The position numbers were made by a program, and so were the translations under genes. The notes beneath the pieces are model-generated. The model ran no database searches. It had not been told where the DNA came from and worked only from the letters and a program-made list of their open reading frames with translations. From assembly GCF_000189775.2 (NCBI RefSeq), contig NC_015555.1, forward strand, positions 2,243,001 to 2,307,000: a stretch of DNA of 64,000 nucleotides. The letters run 5' to 3'. This document shows, piece by piece, positions 35,228-44,251 of the stretch. The stretch is from Thermoanaerobacterium xylanolyticum LX-11 (GTDB lineage: Bacteria; Bacillota; Thermoanaerobacteria; Thermoanaerobacterales; Thermoanaerobacteraceae). Numbering within the stretch: the stretch's first letter is position 1; each line of letters opens with the position of its first letter.

Positions 35228-35331
35228 AAAAAAAACGCTGCAATAAATGCAGCACACCATATTGGGTTGGGGGTGCAGAATATAAATTAATTATGGGGAA
35301 AAGGGGAATCATTCTTACATGTTCTATTATA
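35228..35331 (-). promoter_or_regulatory. Leader with attenuator-like terminator before the surface operon
   Basis: Minus-strand -10 TATAAT (35326-35331). The leader has two C-rich blocks (CCCC-TTTT-CCCC; CACCCCC). Hairpin GCTGCA / TGCAGC (35237-35242, 35248-35253) is followed by eight U (35228-35235). Part of it can instead pair upstream: GCAC(A)CC (35252-35258) with GGGTGC (35271-35276), and CTGCA with TGCAG (35274-35278). Mutually exclusive folds before the U-run are the mark of transcription attenuation. Not a known riboswitch class to me. Confidence 0.55.
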
Positions 35332-35340
35332 TTACAACAA

Positions 35341-35468
35341 TTTGTCGAAATAAATAGGTCTTAAGACCCAATTAATCCAAAATTTAATCATTTATTTGTA
35401 ATTTTTTCTTCAAATCGGCTTATTTTCAGCATTTTATAAAAACGGATAAAAAAATCTTTTTCGACAAA
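35341..35468. promoter_or_regulatory. Spo0A-box-like sites and a perfect palindrome between the surface operon and the 35527 gene
   Basis: TTTGTCGAA (35341-35349) is an exact 0A box overlapping the -35 region of the minus-strand promoter. TTCGACAAA (35460-35468) is a second exact box in the opposite orientation, upstream of the plus-strand gene. GGTCTTAAGACC (35357-35368) is a perfect 12-bp palindrome. The rest of 35108-35526 is AT-rich with no further gene. Confidence 0.55.
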
Positions 35469-35526
35469 ATATATTAATATTCTACAAGATAATTCAATAT
35501 AGCAAACTGACAAAGGAGGTATTCAA

Positions 35527-35817
35527 ATGCCAATATTGGAAATAAATTTTGTCCCTGTTGGAACAGGTAGCGCTTCTTACTCAAGTTTTGTACAAGAGGC
35601 AGTAGAACTTTTAAACACGAGAGGCCTCAAATACACTGTTACACCTACATCGACAGTCATTGAAGGAAATACAGGAGAACTTATGAAAGTAGCAGAAGAA
35701 ATCCACAACATACCATTTAAAGATGGAGCAATGAGGGTAGTGACAAACATCATGATCGATGAAAGGCGGGATAAGCCTGATAATATGGAAAAGAGGGTAA
35801 GTGAAGTAATCAGTTGA
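35527..35817 (+). CDS. MTH1187/YqgV-family thiamine-binding-type protein
   Basis: 96 residues. MPILEINFVPVGTGSASYSS, the GLKYTVTPTSTVIEGN strand pair and MKVAEEIHNIPFKDGAMRV are the marks of the DUF77/MTH1187 ferredoxin-like fold, whose members bind thiamine or related molecules. Cytosolic; physiological role unproven. Strong AAAGGAGG. Single-gene unit with a shared terminator. Confidence 0.88.
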   Translation: MPILEINFVPVGTGSASYSSFVQEAVELLNTRGLKYTVTPTSTVIEGNTGELMKVAEEIHNIPFKDGAMRVVTNIMIDERRDKPDNMEKRVSEVIS

Positions 35818-35819
35818 TA

Positions 35820-35843
35820 GAATAAGCGCTTCTGCGCTTATTC
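35820..35843. terminator. Bidirectional terminator between thiamine-binding gene and yvrJ-like gene
   Basis: GAATAAGCGC-TTCT-GCGCTTATTC. The stop codon of the minus-strand YvrJ gene lies inside the stem. Confidence 0.85.
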
Positions 35844-35981
35844 TATCTTTGTTATGGCTTTTGTCAACTCGTTTATAGAATTGGTCAGGCTATCTAATTT
35901 ACCTTCGATTCTAACTAAAAGGTAAATGCTTACTACTATTGGAAACCCAAGATTGGCGATACCTGTAAAAATCTCATTCAT
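35838..35981 (-). CDS. YvrJ-family small membrane protein (47 residues)
   Basis: Reads MNEIFTGIANLGFPIVVSIY then LLVRIEGKLDSLTNSINELT, ending KAITKIE. The NLGFPIVVSIYLLVRIE segment matches YvrJ proteins: one membrane helix and a short amphipathic tail. Strong AAAGGAGGG upstream. It follows DUF2922 and DUF1659 genes, a trio common in spore formers. Function unknown. Confidence 0.85.
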   Translation of the reverse strand: MNEIFTGIANLGFPIVVSIYLLVRIEGKLDSLTNSINELTKAITKIE

Positions 35982-36053
35982 GATAACCCTCCTTTACATA
36001 TTTACAATGCCATTCTTGCATAAAAGCTATGGCACTGTTCAATAAATTTAAAA

Positions 36054-36069
36054 GCGGGGTTGCCCCCGC
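36054..36069 (-). terminator. GC-rich terminator after the DUF2922 gene
   Basis: GCGGGG-TTGC-CCCCGC with T-rich sequence following on the minus strand. Confidence 0.8.
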
Positions 36070-36073
36070 CGTA

Positions 36074-36292
36074 TTATTTGACTGCAAATTCTTTTTCGGT
36101 TGTGGATACAAGGCTGGCGCTAACTGCTTCTACCAGTTCACCGCCATTTGTGTCAAATATGTTTTTTGAAATTATAGTATCCATAGCTGCTTTAACTTGG
36201 CTATCAGTAAGCGTTTCAAGTGCGTTATCCACATTTATTCTGAAATTACTGCCAAGCTTATTTTTAAAGTTCATCTGAAGCTGTACCGCCAC
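36074..36292 (-). CDS. DUF2922 family protein
   Basis: 72 residues: MAVQLQMNFKNKLGSNFRIN, ETLTDSQVKAAMDTIISKNIF, ending in a short beta part. Matches DUF2922 proteins of Bacilli and Clostridia. Function unknown. Directly follows the DUF1659 gene. Confidence 0.82.
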   Translation of the reverse strand: MAVQLQMNFKNKLGSNFRINVDNALETLTDSQVKAAMDTIISKNIFDTNGGELVEAVSASLVSTTEKEFAVK

Positions 36293-36330
36293 TTCTATAC
36301 CCTCCCTTCTTCCATAATCATCTTAAATTA

Positions 36331-36555
36331 TTACTGCTGAGCCAGATCTACTTGGTTTATGCGGGTCACAGACTTCACAGGATATGTTTGAAGTCCGCTT
36401 AAAACTGATGCCACATCCATCACATCCTGATCAAGGGCAGAACTTTTAATGTTGTTGTATGTCCTGCTTCTTATGACGTCGACACCTCTTTCGTCTTTTC
36501 CAGTGATGTATGATATGGAAATCCTTGAGCCTTGTGGTGTAGATATAACCGCCAT
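36331..36555 (-). CDS. DUF1659 family protein
   Basis: 74 residues: MAVISTPQGSRISISYITGK, DERGVDVIRSRTYNNIKSSAL, then a tail (VTRINQVDLAQQ). Matches DUF1659. First gene of the trio DUF1659-DUF2922-YvrJ; strong AGGAGGTG. Function unknown. Confidence 0.82.
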   Translation of the reverse strand: MAVISTPQGSRISISYITGKDERGVDVIRSRTYNNIKSSALDQDVMDVASVLSGLQTYPVKSVTRINQVDLAQQ

Positions 36556-36617
36556 TTTAACACCTCCTTTTAGTTTTTACACTTATAATATAGAAAAAGC
36601 GAAAAAATCTTACCCAT

Positions 36618-36658
36618 AAAAAAACAGGAAATTATCATAAAGATAAGTTCCTGTTTTT
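36618..36658 (-). terminator. Terminator of pepV
   Basis: AAAACAGGAA...TTCCTGTTTT with an inner TTATC/GATAA helix; U-run on the minus strand. Confidence 0.9.
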
Positions 36659-36665
36659 AATGTAT

Positions 36666-38060
36666 TTACTTTGCCAGCTCGTATATGGCACGGGCGTATA
36701 TCTTGGCATTTAAGACGAGATCGTCTATCTCAATGTACTCATTTGCCTGATGGTCAAGATCTGGTTTGCCTGGAAAAATCGGCCCAAATGCCACCATGTT
36801 TTTCATCTCTTTGGCGTACGTTCCACCGCCAATCGACAATGGCTCATCTTTCCTTCCAGTCACATCCTCATAGACTTTCATAAGAGTCTTTACGAGGATG
36901 TGATCTTTAGGAAAATAAAGCGGCGGCTGATGCATCATGTTTTCAAATCTCATGCCGTGTTCACTTATTTTCGCATTAAATGGATTCATCAGATCCTCGT
37001 ACTTATAAGTTACAGGATACCTTATATTTAAACCTATTGAGCCTCTCTCCTCGTCAAAATTGATAGTTCCTACGTTAAACGAAAGCTCTCCTGTATCATC
37101 CTTTAGGTAAACTCCAAATGTCTTGCCATCTGTCTCAAGTCCGACATTTTTCGCAAAAAAGTCTATGAAATCTTTCACATCGTCTTCATCTTGATATATG
37201 ACATTTAAAAACATCAAAAGCTGCATTATCGCATTCTTCCCAAGATGTGGAAGACTGCCATGAGCTGATACGCCGCGGGATTTTACTATAAGCATGTCGT
37301 CTTCTACTTCGCTATCTAAATCAAAGCCTGAAACATCCTTAAACCTCTTAACCTCATCACGAAGAGCTTTTCTTTTGTCTTCATCTTTCACATAAATACC
37401 GCATTCACAGTAGTCTGAAACCATATTAGGTCTATTGCCACCTTTTATATACTTAATAACCATATCTTTAGACTTCTTTTCAAAATCTTTTACTACCTCA
37501 AACATGGTGATGCCTTTTTCTGCGTATATGACTGGGTAATTGGCATCTGGTGTAAAACCGATTGATGGTGATTCATCGTGTTTAAGGTAATACTCTATTT
37601 CTTTAGAGCCTGTCTCTTCATTTGTGCCAAAAAGTATCCTTACCCTCTTGTTTAATTTAAGCCCAGAATCTTTAATGGCTTTTAATGCGTAAAGAGCAGC
37701 CATTATAGGTCCTTTATCGTCTGTTGCCCCCCTGCCGTATATCTTGCCATCATGGATTTCGGCTCCATAAGGTGGATAATCCCAGCCGTCCCCTTCAGGC
37801 ACTACATCCAGATGCCCTAAGACGCCTACTATCTCATCGCCTTCACCGTATTCTGCATATCCTACATATCCGTCTACATTTTTCGTCTTGAAGCCCAATC
37901 TTTTAGCTATGTCTAAAGCTAATTCCAACGCCTTTGCGACTCCTTCGCCATAAGGCATCCCCGGCTTCATGTCCCCCTCAGTGCTTTTTATCTTGATGAT
38001 TTCCTGCGTCGACTTGATTAAGTCGTCTTTTAAAGCATTTACATATTGATCTAATACCAT
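36666..38060 (-). CDS. pepV: M20 family dipeptidase PepV
   Basis: 464 residues. Metal-site blocks: GVLGHLDVVPEGDGW (His, Asp), GRGATDDKGPIMAAL (bridging Asp), FGTNEETGSKEIEYY (Glu-Glu catalytic pair), and the late His in LSIGGGTYAKEMKN / DLDHQANEYI. A lid domain is inserted (about 180-350). It cleaves dipeptides with unblocked N-termini in the cytosol. Monocistronic. An amino-acid permease lies upstream, so a joint role in peptide or amino-acid nutrition is plausible. Confidence 0.92.
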   Translation of the reverse strand: MVLDQYVNALKDDLIKSTQEIIKIKSTEGDMKPGMPYGEGVAKALELALDIAKRLGFKTKNVDGYVGYAEYGEGDEIVGVLGHLDVVPEGDGWDYPPYGAEIHDGKIYGRGATDDKGPIMAALYALKAIKDSGLKLNKRVRILFGTNEETGSKEIEYYLKHDESPSIGFTPDANYPVIYAEKGITMFEVVKDFEKKSKDMVIKYIKGGNRPNMVSDYCECGIYVKDEDKRKALRDEVKRFKDVSGFDLDSEVEDDMLIVKSRGVSAHGSLPHLGKNAIMQLLMFLNVIYQDEDDVKDFIDFFAKNVGLETDGKTFGVYLKDDTGELSFNVGTINFDEERGSIGLNIRYPVTYKYEDLMNPFNAKISEHGMRFENMMHQPPLYFPKDHILVKTLMKVYEDVTGRKDEPLSIGGGTYAKEMKNMVAFGPIFPGKPDLDHQANEYIEIDDLVLNAKIYARAIYELAK

Positions 38061-38121
38061 AAAAAGCCCTCCTATTTATTTACTTTAATTACATTATAGT
38101 CCCTTTTTAAAAAGAAATAAA

Positions 38122-38146
38122 GCAATACGAGTTAAACTCGCATTGC
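38122..38146 (-). terminator. Terminator of the APC permease gene
   Basis: GCAATACGAGTT / AACTCGCATTGC, one mismatch, T-rich tail on the minus strand. Confidence 0.75.
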
Positions 38147-38154
38147 CTCAAAAG

Positions 38155-39669
38155 TTATTCGTCATCCCTTAAAGCCCGTAAATATTTATTTGCATACCTT
38201 CTGTAAAGAAGAAGCGCTGTTGCTGAGAAAAATACAGGCCCAATTATCATCCATATAGTAGACGTGTAGTCACCTGATGTCATAGGCTCTATAATGGTGA
38301 AGAAATTTGCAAAACCTACCGTAGCTGCACTTAAAATAGTGACAGTCATCACCATTCCTTTGCTTTTAAACACTTGATATCCTTTCTTTATGCTGCTTTT
38401 GCCTTTAAAATAAGGATATGCGATGATTAAGAACATATAAGGCAGTGTCATGGCAACATTAGCCATCAAAACAAGCCTTGTGAAGAATACCTTCGCGATA
38501 TCTCCGCCAAATGACACCAAAAATATCATAGCCACCACGATGCCGCACTGAACCCATATAGCCACTTTTGGTATTCCATCTTCAACATAACCTATGTTGG
38601 AAGGCCATAGTTCTTTCGGAGTACCTTCTACAAGCTGTTTAAGCGGTGCATAAGCAAGCGTGAAAAACGCTCCTGTAAGCGCTAAAAACATGGATATGCC
38701 TACGATCCTGGCAACCCAATTTCCCAGTGATACGGATGCTGCTTGACCCATGCCTAAACTTGTCCCCAACTGATAACCAAGATTATTCATTATCACGTAC
38801 GCCACATTGGCTAAGTTTATCTTGTCAGAAGATAAAACATCTTTCCAGTTTGTAAAAATACCGATTAAGAAAATACCAAGCGAATAACCCACAGCTATTA
38901 TTGAAGCAGCTATCATCATGCCTCTCGGGAACGTCTTTTCAGCATTTTCCGTCTGATCTACGACACCGCCCACTACTTCTGTGCCACCGTATGCAAAAAT
39001 TGCAAATACCACAAATGACAAGACAGATAGCGGTGTTGCATAGGAAGGGTTTGGCGATGCCACAAACGAGCTAATTCCCGTAATCGGCTCTTTAAATTTC
39101 CCGCCTGTAGCAATAAACACTATCAAAGAGCCAACTAACAAAACAACGTTTAGCAAAAGTACAGCCGTGCCACCTACAGAAGCTACTTTCGAGACACCGC
39201 TTAGACCTTTGCTGGCCACAAAAGTTATGACGATGATAAGGATTATTCCCAGCATTCCCAGCGTCTGAGTTGAATTAAGCCCTAAAAAGTGAAGCTCAGA
39301 TGTCTTGTCGCTTCCAAATATGGCATTCGAAAGTGGAATCCAAATCGTCGAGCATATGTTTACAAGCCATACAACATACGATGCATACCACATAAAAGTG
39401 CCTGTAAATGCAAAAAGCGGTCCTACGGATTTCTCCATCCATGTATATATACCGCCGCTTTCTTCTTTAAAAGCAGCACCATACTCAGCCATCATAAATG
39501 CAAATGGGATGAAAAACGTGATGCCTGATAAAATATACCATGGAATAGCGCCATATCCCATAAGGTAGAAAGATCTTGGCATGTTTGTAAAGCCAAAGAC
39601 AGATGTAAATATCATTAAAATCAATGATAATTGGGATAACTTCTTTCTAGCATTTTCTTTTGTTGTCAT
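38155..39669 (-). CDS. APC-superfamily amino-acid permease (YjeM/GadC-like)
   Basis: 504 residues with about 12-13 membrane segments. Conserved starts: LILMIFTSVFGFTNMPRSFY (helix 1 with the broken GFTNMP), GIYTWMEKSVGPLFAFTGTF, FAIFAYGGTEVVGGVVDQTE (helix 6) and AYAPLKQLVEGTPKELWP. Likely an amino acid/proton symporter or exchanger; substrate not readable. Own unit. Confidence 0.87.
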   Translation of the reverse strand: MTTKENARKKLSQLSLILMIFTSVFGFTNMPRSFYLMGYGAIPWYILSGITFFIPFAFMMAEYGAAFKEESGGIYTWMEKSVGPLFAFTGTFMWYASYVVWLVNICSTIWIPLSNAIFGSDKTSELHFLGLNSTQTLGMLGIILIIVITFVASKGLSGVSKVASVGGTAVLLLNVVLLVGSLIVFIATGGKFKEPITGISSFVASPNPSYATPLSVLSFVVFAIFAYGGTEVVGGVVDQTENAEKTFPRGMMIAASIIAVGYSLGIFLIGIFTNWKDVLSSDKINLANVAYVIMNNLGYQLGTSLGMGQAASVSLGNWVARIVGISMFLALTGAFFTLAYAPLKQLVEGTPKELWPSNIGYVEDGIPKVAIWVQCGIVVAMIFLVSFGGDIAKVFFTRLVLMANVAMTLPYMFLIIAYPYFKGKSSIKKGYQVFKSKGMVMTVTILSAATVGFANFFTIIEPMTSGDYTSTIWMIIGPVFFSATALLLYRRYANKYLRALRDDE

Positions 39670-39781
39670 CTGATTCCTCCTTTTGTTTAATTATTAAATT
39701 ATTTTAATACATTTATTATAATTTAAACTTGCGATTTTTGCAATATTTAAGCATTTTCCAGCATTTCTCATCTAAAATTCA

Positions 39782-40609
39782 TCAACCATTCTTCTCCAAA
39801 TACGAGATAATTAAGTCAAAAAGCTTTTTTCTTTCTCTTTTATTATTGACATCTGAAAGCTCAATATTCTCTAAAAACAAAATATCCTTGCCTGTTCTCA
39901 CTTTGTAGTGTAAACATGATTTATAAAGGATTTCTCTTAAACTTTTTGTAAGTTTCAAAAGAGAACAAATCTTTTCGATCAACATAACTTCTTCTTTTTT
40001 GAAAAAGCTGTCATCAACTTTTGCAAAATTCTCAGCTTTTTTTATGAAAGCATCAATTTTTTCAATATTACCTTGAATAAACTCCAAGACATCTTCTTTA
40101 GAAACCGTATCAATGCCAACTCTATCTGAAACCACTTTAATTAAAAAGATCCTATGTTGCTCTATGTATTTTGATGCAGAAATATAAAAGCCACTGGACT
40201 CCATATCGCACAAATCTTCCTCTAAAAGTTCTGGACTTGAAATAGGCTTATCAAAAGTTTCGATAGAACATTCCTTAAAATCATGCTTCAAAAGCACATC
40301 TGTATAGTAGTCTTTTCCAGTTGAAGCATCTTTTATTTTATTGATAAGATGCGGTGTGCCTATTTGAAATCCATCTTTTGCACCGCAAATGCCTATATTT
40401 ACTACAATGTCACCATCATTAGGCGGTGTTTTTGCTAAAAGATATGATGTAGCTGCAGCACAATTAACCTTGCCAACACCCGTTATTATCAATCTCATGT
40501 TATCGCTTTTAAAAATTTGATAAAATCTTTCGTCCACATCTTTCTTCAAATTGTAATAATCTATAATAGGCTTTGCCTCCACATACATAGATACAGATAT
40601 GTAAACCAT
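39782..40609 (-). CDS. Nucleoside phosphorylase / MTA-SAH nucleosidase-like protein with extra C-terminal domain
   Basis: 275 residues. First ~185: phosphorylase family 1 fold (IITGVGKVNCAAATSYLLAK, IVVNIGICGAKDGFQIGTP, DLCDMESSGFYISASKY with the ribose-binding Glu of the DME motif, FLIKVVSDRVG). The last ~85 (EEVMLIEKICSLLKLTKSLR to the end) are a charged helical part not usual for the enzyme. Purine-nucleoside or 5'-methylthioadenosine cleavage is the family role, but the sequence is divergent, so activity is uncertain. Own promoter at 40652-40680. Confidence 0.75.
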   Translation of the reverse strand: MVYISVSMYVEAKPIIDYYNLKKDVDERFYQIFKSDNMRLIITGVGKVNCAAATSYLLAKTPPNDGDIVVNIGICGAKDGFQIGTPHLINKIKDASTGKDYYTDVLLKHDFKECSIETFDKPISSPELLEEDLCDMESSGFYISASKYIEQHRIFLIKVVSDRVGIDTVSKEDVLEFIQGNIEKIDAFIKKAENFAKVDDSFFKKEEVMLIEKICSLLKLTKSLREILYKSCLHYKVRTGKDILFLENIELSDVNNKRERKKLFDLIISYLEKNG

Positions 40610-40651
40610 AATTCCTAAACTCCTTTTTTAACTTTGCAAAACGCCTATAAT

Positions 40652-40680
40652 ATTATAATTCTTTTACCGTGACTTAACAA
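40652..40680 (-). promoter_or_regulatory. Sigma-A promoter of the phosphorylase-like gene
   Basis: Minus strand: TTGTTA (40675-40680), 17 bp, TATAAT (40652-40657). Confidence 0.7.
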
Positions 40681-40744
40681 ATAAATTTTAATTTTATGCC
40701 ATAGTAAATATGTAAGCAATAAAAGTCAGGTGTCAATGGTAATG

Positions 40745-40775
40745 AAAAAGGCGGGAGGTGCATTCCCGTCTTTTT
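40745..40775. terminator. Second, bidirectional terminator after murA
   Basis: AAAAAGGCGGGA / TCCCGTCTTTTT (one G-U pair), 12 bp with a 7-base loop; runs on both strands. Confidence 0.85.
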
Positions 40776-40810
40776 CTGCGTATATCTACTCATTTTGGAA
40801 TAAAGTAAAA

Positions 40811-40852
40811 CGCAATGCAGCACCTAAATTTTTATTATAGGTGGAGATTGCG
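40811..40852 (-). terminator. First terminator of murA
   Basis: CGCAAT...CACCTA / TAGGTG...ATTGCG: two helices split by a 4-base internal loop, followed on the minus strand by GTTTTACTTT. Confidence 0.7.
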
Positions 40853-40866
40853 GCTACTATTTTTGT

Positions 40867-42120
40867 TCAATCAACTCTATATATGATTGCTCCAAGACTT
40901 CTAAGCTTATCCTCGATGTTTACATAACCTCTATCTATATGGTAAACATCGTTTATAATGGTCTTTCCATCCGCTATAAGTCCTGCTAATATTAGTGCAG
41001 CTCCAGCTCTTAAATCTGTTGCCTTCACTTCTGCACCTGATAAATGATCAATACCTGTTACGACTGCGGTTCTTCCTTCGATTTTTATATCCGCACCCAT
41101 CCTTTTTAGCTCGTCTACATGCATAAATCTGTTTTCAAACACTGTCTCTATGATTACACTGGTTCCTTTCGCTCCAGCCATCATAGCCATCATCTGAGCC
41201 TGCATGTCTGTAGGAAAACCCGGATACGGCAGTGTCTTTATGTCCACTGCTTTATAGCTTTCACAACCTTTTACCCTCACGCCTGTGCCTTCTTCATACA
41301 CTTCAATACCACACTCGGTTAATTTGGCAATTATGGGCTTGACGTGATCGACTATGACATTTTCTATAAGCACATCACCGCCAGTCATGGCAGACGCAAC
41401 CATGTACGTACCGGCTTCAATTCTATCTGGTATAACAGTGTGTTCTGTGGCTTTCAGCTCTTTCACGCCTTCTATCCTTATTGTGTCTGTGCCAGCACCT
41501 TTTATGTTAGCTCCCATCTTATTGAGAAAATTGGCAAGATCCACTACTTCCGGCTCTTCGGCTGCATTTTCAATGGTAGTAAGCCCATCTGCAAATACGG
41601 CAGCCATCATGATATTCTCCGTTGCGCCAACGCTTGGAAAGTCCAGATAAACCTTTTTGCCTACAAGCTTTTTAGCTTTTGCTTCCACATAGCCATGACC
41701 TATGTCTATCTCCGCCCCCAACGTCTGAAACCCTTTTAAGTGCAAGTCTATAGGTCTTGTCCCTATGGCACAGCCACCCGGCAGCGATATCTTTGCATGA
41801 CCCAATCTTGCCAGGATAGGCCCCATCACAAGGAAAGATGCTCTCATCTTTTTAACCAGTTCATACGGCGCCTCCACATCTTTTATGTCCACATTTATCT
41901 TAAGCTTTCCATCTTGTAATGTACACTTGGCACCCAAAAATCTGATAAGCTCTATCATCACATTCACATCTTTAAGCTCTGGCACATCATCTATAATTAC
42001 TTCACCTTGCGAAAGCAAAGATGCTGCGATGATAGGCAAAACAGAATTTTTCGCTCCACTTACCTTTACAGTGCCCTTCAGCGCAGGGCTACTTTCAACG
42101 ACAATCCTCGTGTATACCAC
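40867..42120 (-). CDS. murA: UDP-N-acetylglucosamine 1-carboxyvinyltransferase MurA
   Basis: 417 residues. [18 protein letters not shown] (substrate Lys/Asn), [38 protein letters not shown] (active-site Cys that binds PEP and fosfomycin), and the C-terminal [15 protein letters not shown]. First committed step of peptidoglycan synthesis. The gene order DUF1779-murA is the same as ywmB-murAA in B. subtilis. The start (GTG 42120) is uncertain: GAGG lies directly before it. Confidence 0.94.
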   Translation of the reverse strand: MVYTRIVVESSPALKGTVKVSGAKNSVLPIIAASLLSQGEVIIDDVPELKDVNVMIELIRFLGAKCTLQDGKLKINVDIKDVEAPYELVKKMRASFLVMGPILARLGHAKISLPGGCAIGTRPIDLHLKGFQTLGAEIDIGHGYVEAKAKKLVGKKVYLDFPSVGATENIMMAAVFADGLTTIENAAEEPEVVDLANFLNKMGANIKGAGTDTIRIEGVKELKATEHTVIPDRIEAGTYMVASAMTGGDVLIENVIVDHVKPIIAKLTECGIEVYEEGTGVRVKGCESYKAVDIKTLPYPGFPTDMQAQMMAMMAGAKGTSVIIETVFENRFMHVDELKRMGADIKIEGRTAVVTGIDHLSGAEVKATDLRAGAALILAGLIADGKTIINDVYHIDRGYVNIEDKLRSLGAIIYRVD

Positions 42121-42129
42121 CCTCTATTG

Positions 42130-43041
<912 letters not shown>

Positions 43042-43068
43042 TTAAACTCCTTAAAGCACTTTATAATT

Positions 43069-43099
43069 TTTAAAGGCAGCGTTATACGCTGCCTTTAAA
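43069..43099 (-). terminator. Terminator overlapping the wecB stop
   Basis: TTTAAAGGCAGCG / CGCTGCCTTTAAA, 13-bp perfect stem that includes the last wecB codons and stop. Confidence 0.8.
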
Positions 43100-44233
43100 T
43101 TCATCTATTTTTTCATCTGTCATGCCAAATGCGTATTTTATGGCTTGTACAATGCGCCTTGATGCATTGCCATCCCCATATGGATTTACTGCATTTGCCA
43201 TCCTGTCGTATTCATTTTTATCTGTAAGTAAAAGTTTTGCTTCACTGTATACTCTATCAAAGTCCGTTCCTATTATCTTTACAGTACCTGCTTTAACTGC
43301 TTCAGGCCTTTCTGTAACATCTCTTAATACCAAGACAGGTTTTCCTAATGATGGCACTTCTTCCTGAAGTCCTCCTGAGTCTGTCATAACCATGTAACAC
43401 CTTTTTAAGAGGTTGTGCATCTCATCCGTATCGATTGGATCCAGCAGCAACACATTGTCAAGATTGTCAAGAACGCTAAATACCGTATCCCTTACGATGG
43501 GATTTTTGTGAACTGGGTATATGATATACGTATCCTTAAAATCGATGGCTATTTTCCTCAATGCATTGCATATATTTTCTATTGGCAAACCCCAATTTTC
43601 TCTGCGATGTGCCGTAACAACGATGACTCTTTTGTTATTGTAGTCAACGTCATTTAACCTGTCATCCCGAAAGATGTAATTTTCCTTCACAGTGTATTTC
43701 ATGGCATCTATGACAGTGTTGCCTGTGACAAATATGCTGCTTTCATCTACGCCTTCTTTTATGAGATTTTCCTTTGCAGTCTGTGTCGGTGCAAAGTGCA
43801 AATCTGTAAGAACCCCTGTAAGCTTTCTATTCATCTCCTCAGGGTACGGAAACCATTTATCGAAAGACCTTAGCCCTGCTTCTACATGGCCTACCTTTAT
43901 CTTTTTGTAAAAAGCCGACAAAGCAGCAACAAAGGTCGTAGTGGTATCGCCGTGAACCAAAATCAAATCAGGCTTTTCCTTCTCCAAGACATCGTCAAGC
44001 CCTCTTAAGACAGATGATGTTATGTCGGATAGTGACTGGCTTTCCTTCATCACATCAAGGTCATACTTAGGAATGACATTAAAAAGCCTCAGCACCTGAT
44101 CAAGCATGTCCCGGTGCTGAGCTGTAACGCACACGACTGTATCTATTCCATCGGCACATTGAAGCTCTTTTACAAGCGGTGCCATCTTAATCGCCTCAGG
44201 CCTTGTGCCGAAAATAGGCATTACTTTTAGCAT
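43082..44233 (-). CDS. wecB: UDP-N-acetylglucosamine 2-epimerase (non-hydrolysing)
   Basis: 383 residues. Signature blocks: MPIFGTRPEAIKMAPLV, VCVTAQHRDMLDQVL, LVHGDTTTTFVAALSAFY, KVGHVEAGLRSFDKW, PEEMNRKLTGVLTDLHF, VTAHRRENWG, MTDSGGLQEEVPSLGKPVLVLR. Interconverts UDP-GlcNAc and UDP-ManNAc for wall teichoic-acid-like or S-layer-anchoring polymers. It is 18 bp from the TagO/WecA gene, so one operon for polymer synthesis. Confidence 0.95.
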   Translation of the reverse strand: MLKVMPIFGTRPEAIKMAPLVKELQCADGIDTVVCVTAQHRDMLDQVLRLFNVIPKYDLDVMKESQSLSDITSSVLRGLDDVLEKEKPDLILVHGDTTTTFVAALSAFYKKIKVGHVEAGLRSFDKWFPYPEEMNRKLTGVLTDLHFAPTQTAKENLIKEGVDESSIFVTGNTVIDAMKYTVKENYIFRDDRLNDVDYNNKRVIVVTAHRRENWGLPIENICNALRKIAIDFKDTYIIYPVHKNPIVRDTVFSVLDNLDNVLLLDPIDTDEMHNLLKRCYMVMTDSGGLQEEVPSLGKPVLVLRDVTERPEAVKAGTVKIIGTDFDRVYSEAKLLLTDKNEYDRMANAVNPYGDGNASRRIVQAIKYAFGMTDEKIDEFKGSV

Positions 44234-44251
44234 GTCTTCAGCTCCTTATAT

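Noticed and set aside
35228-35331. T-box leader before the surface operon
   Set aside because: No AGGGUGGNACCGCG-type T-box sequence or specifier stem is visible and the genes are not tRNA- or amino-acid-related.
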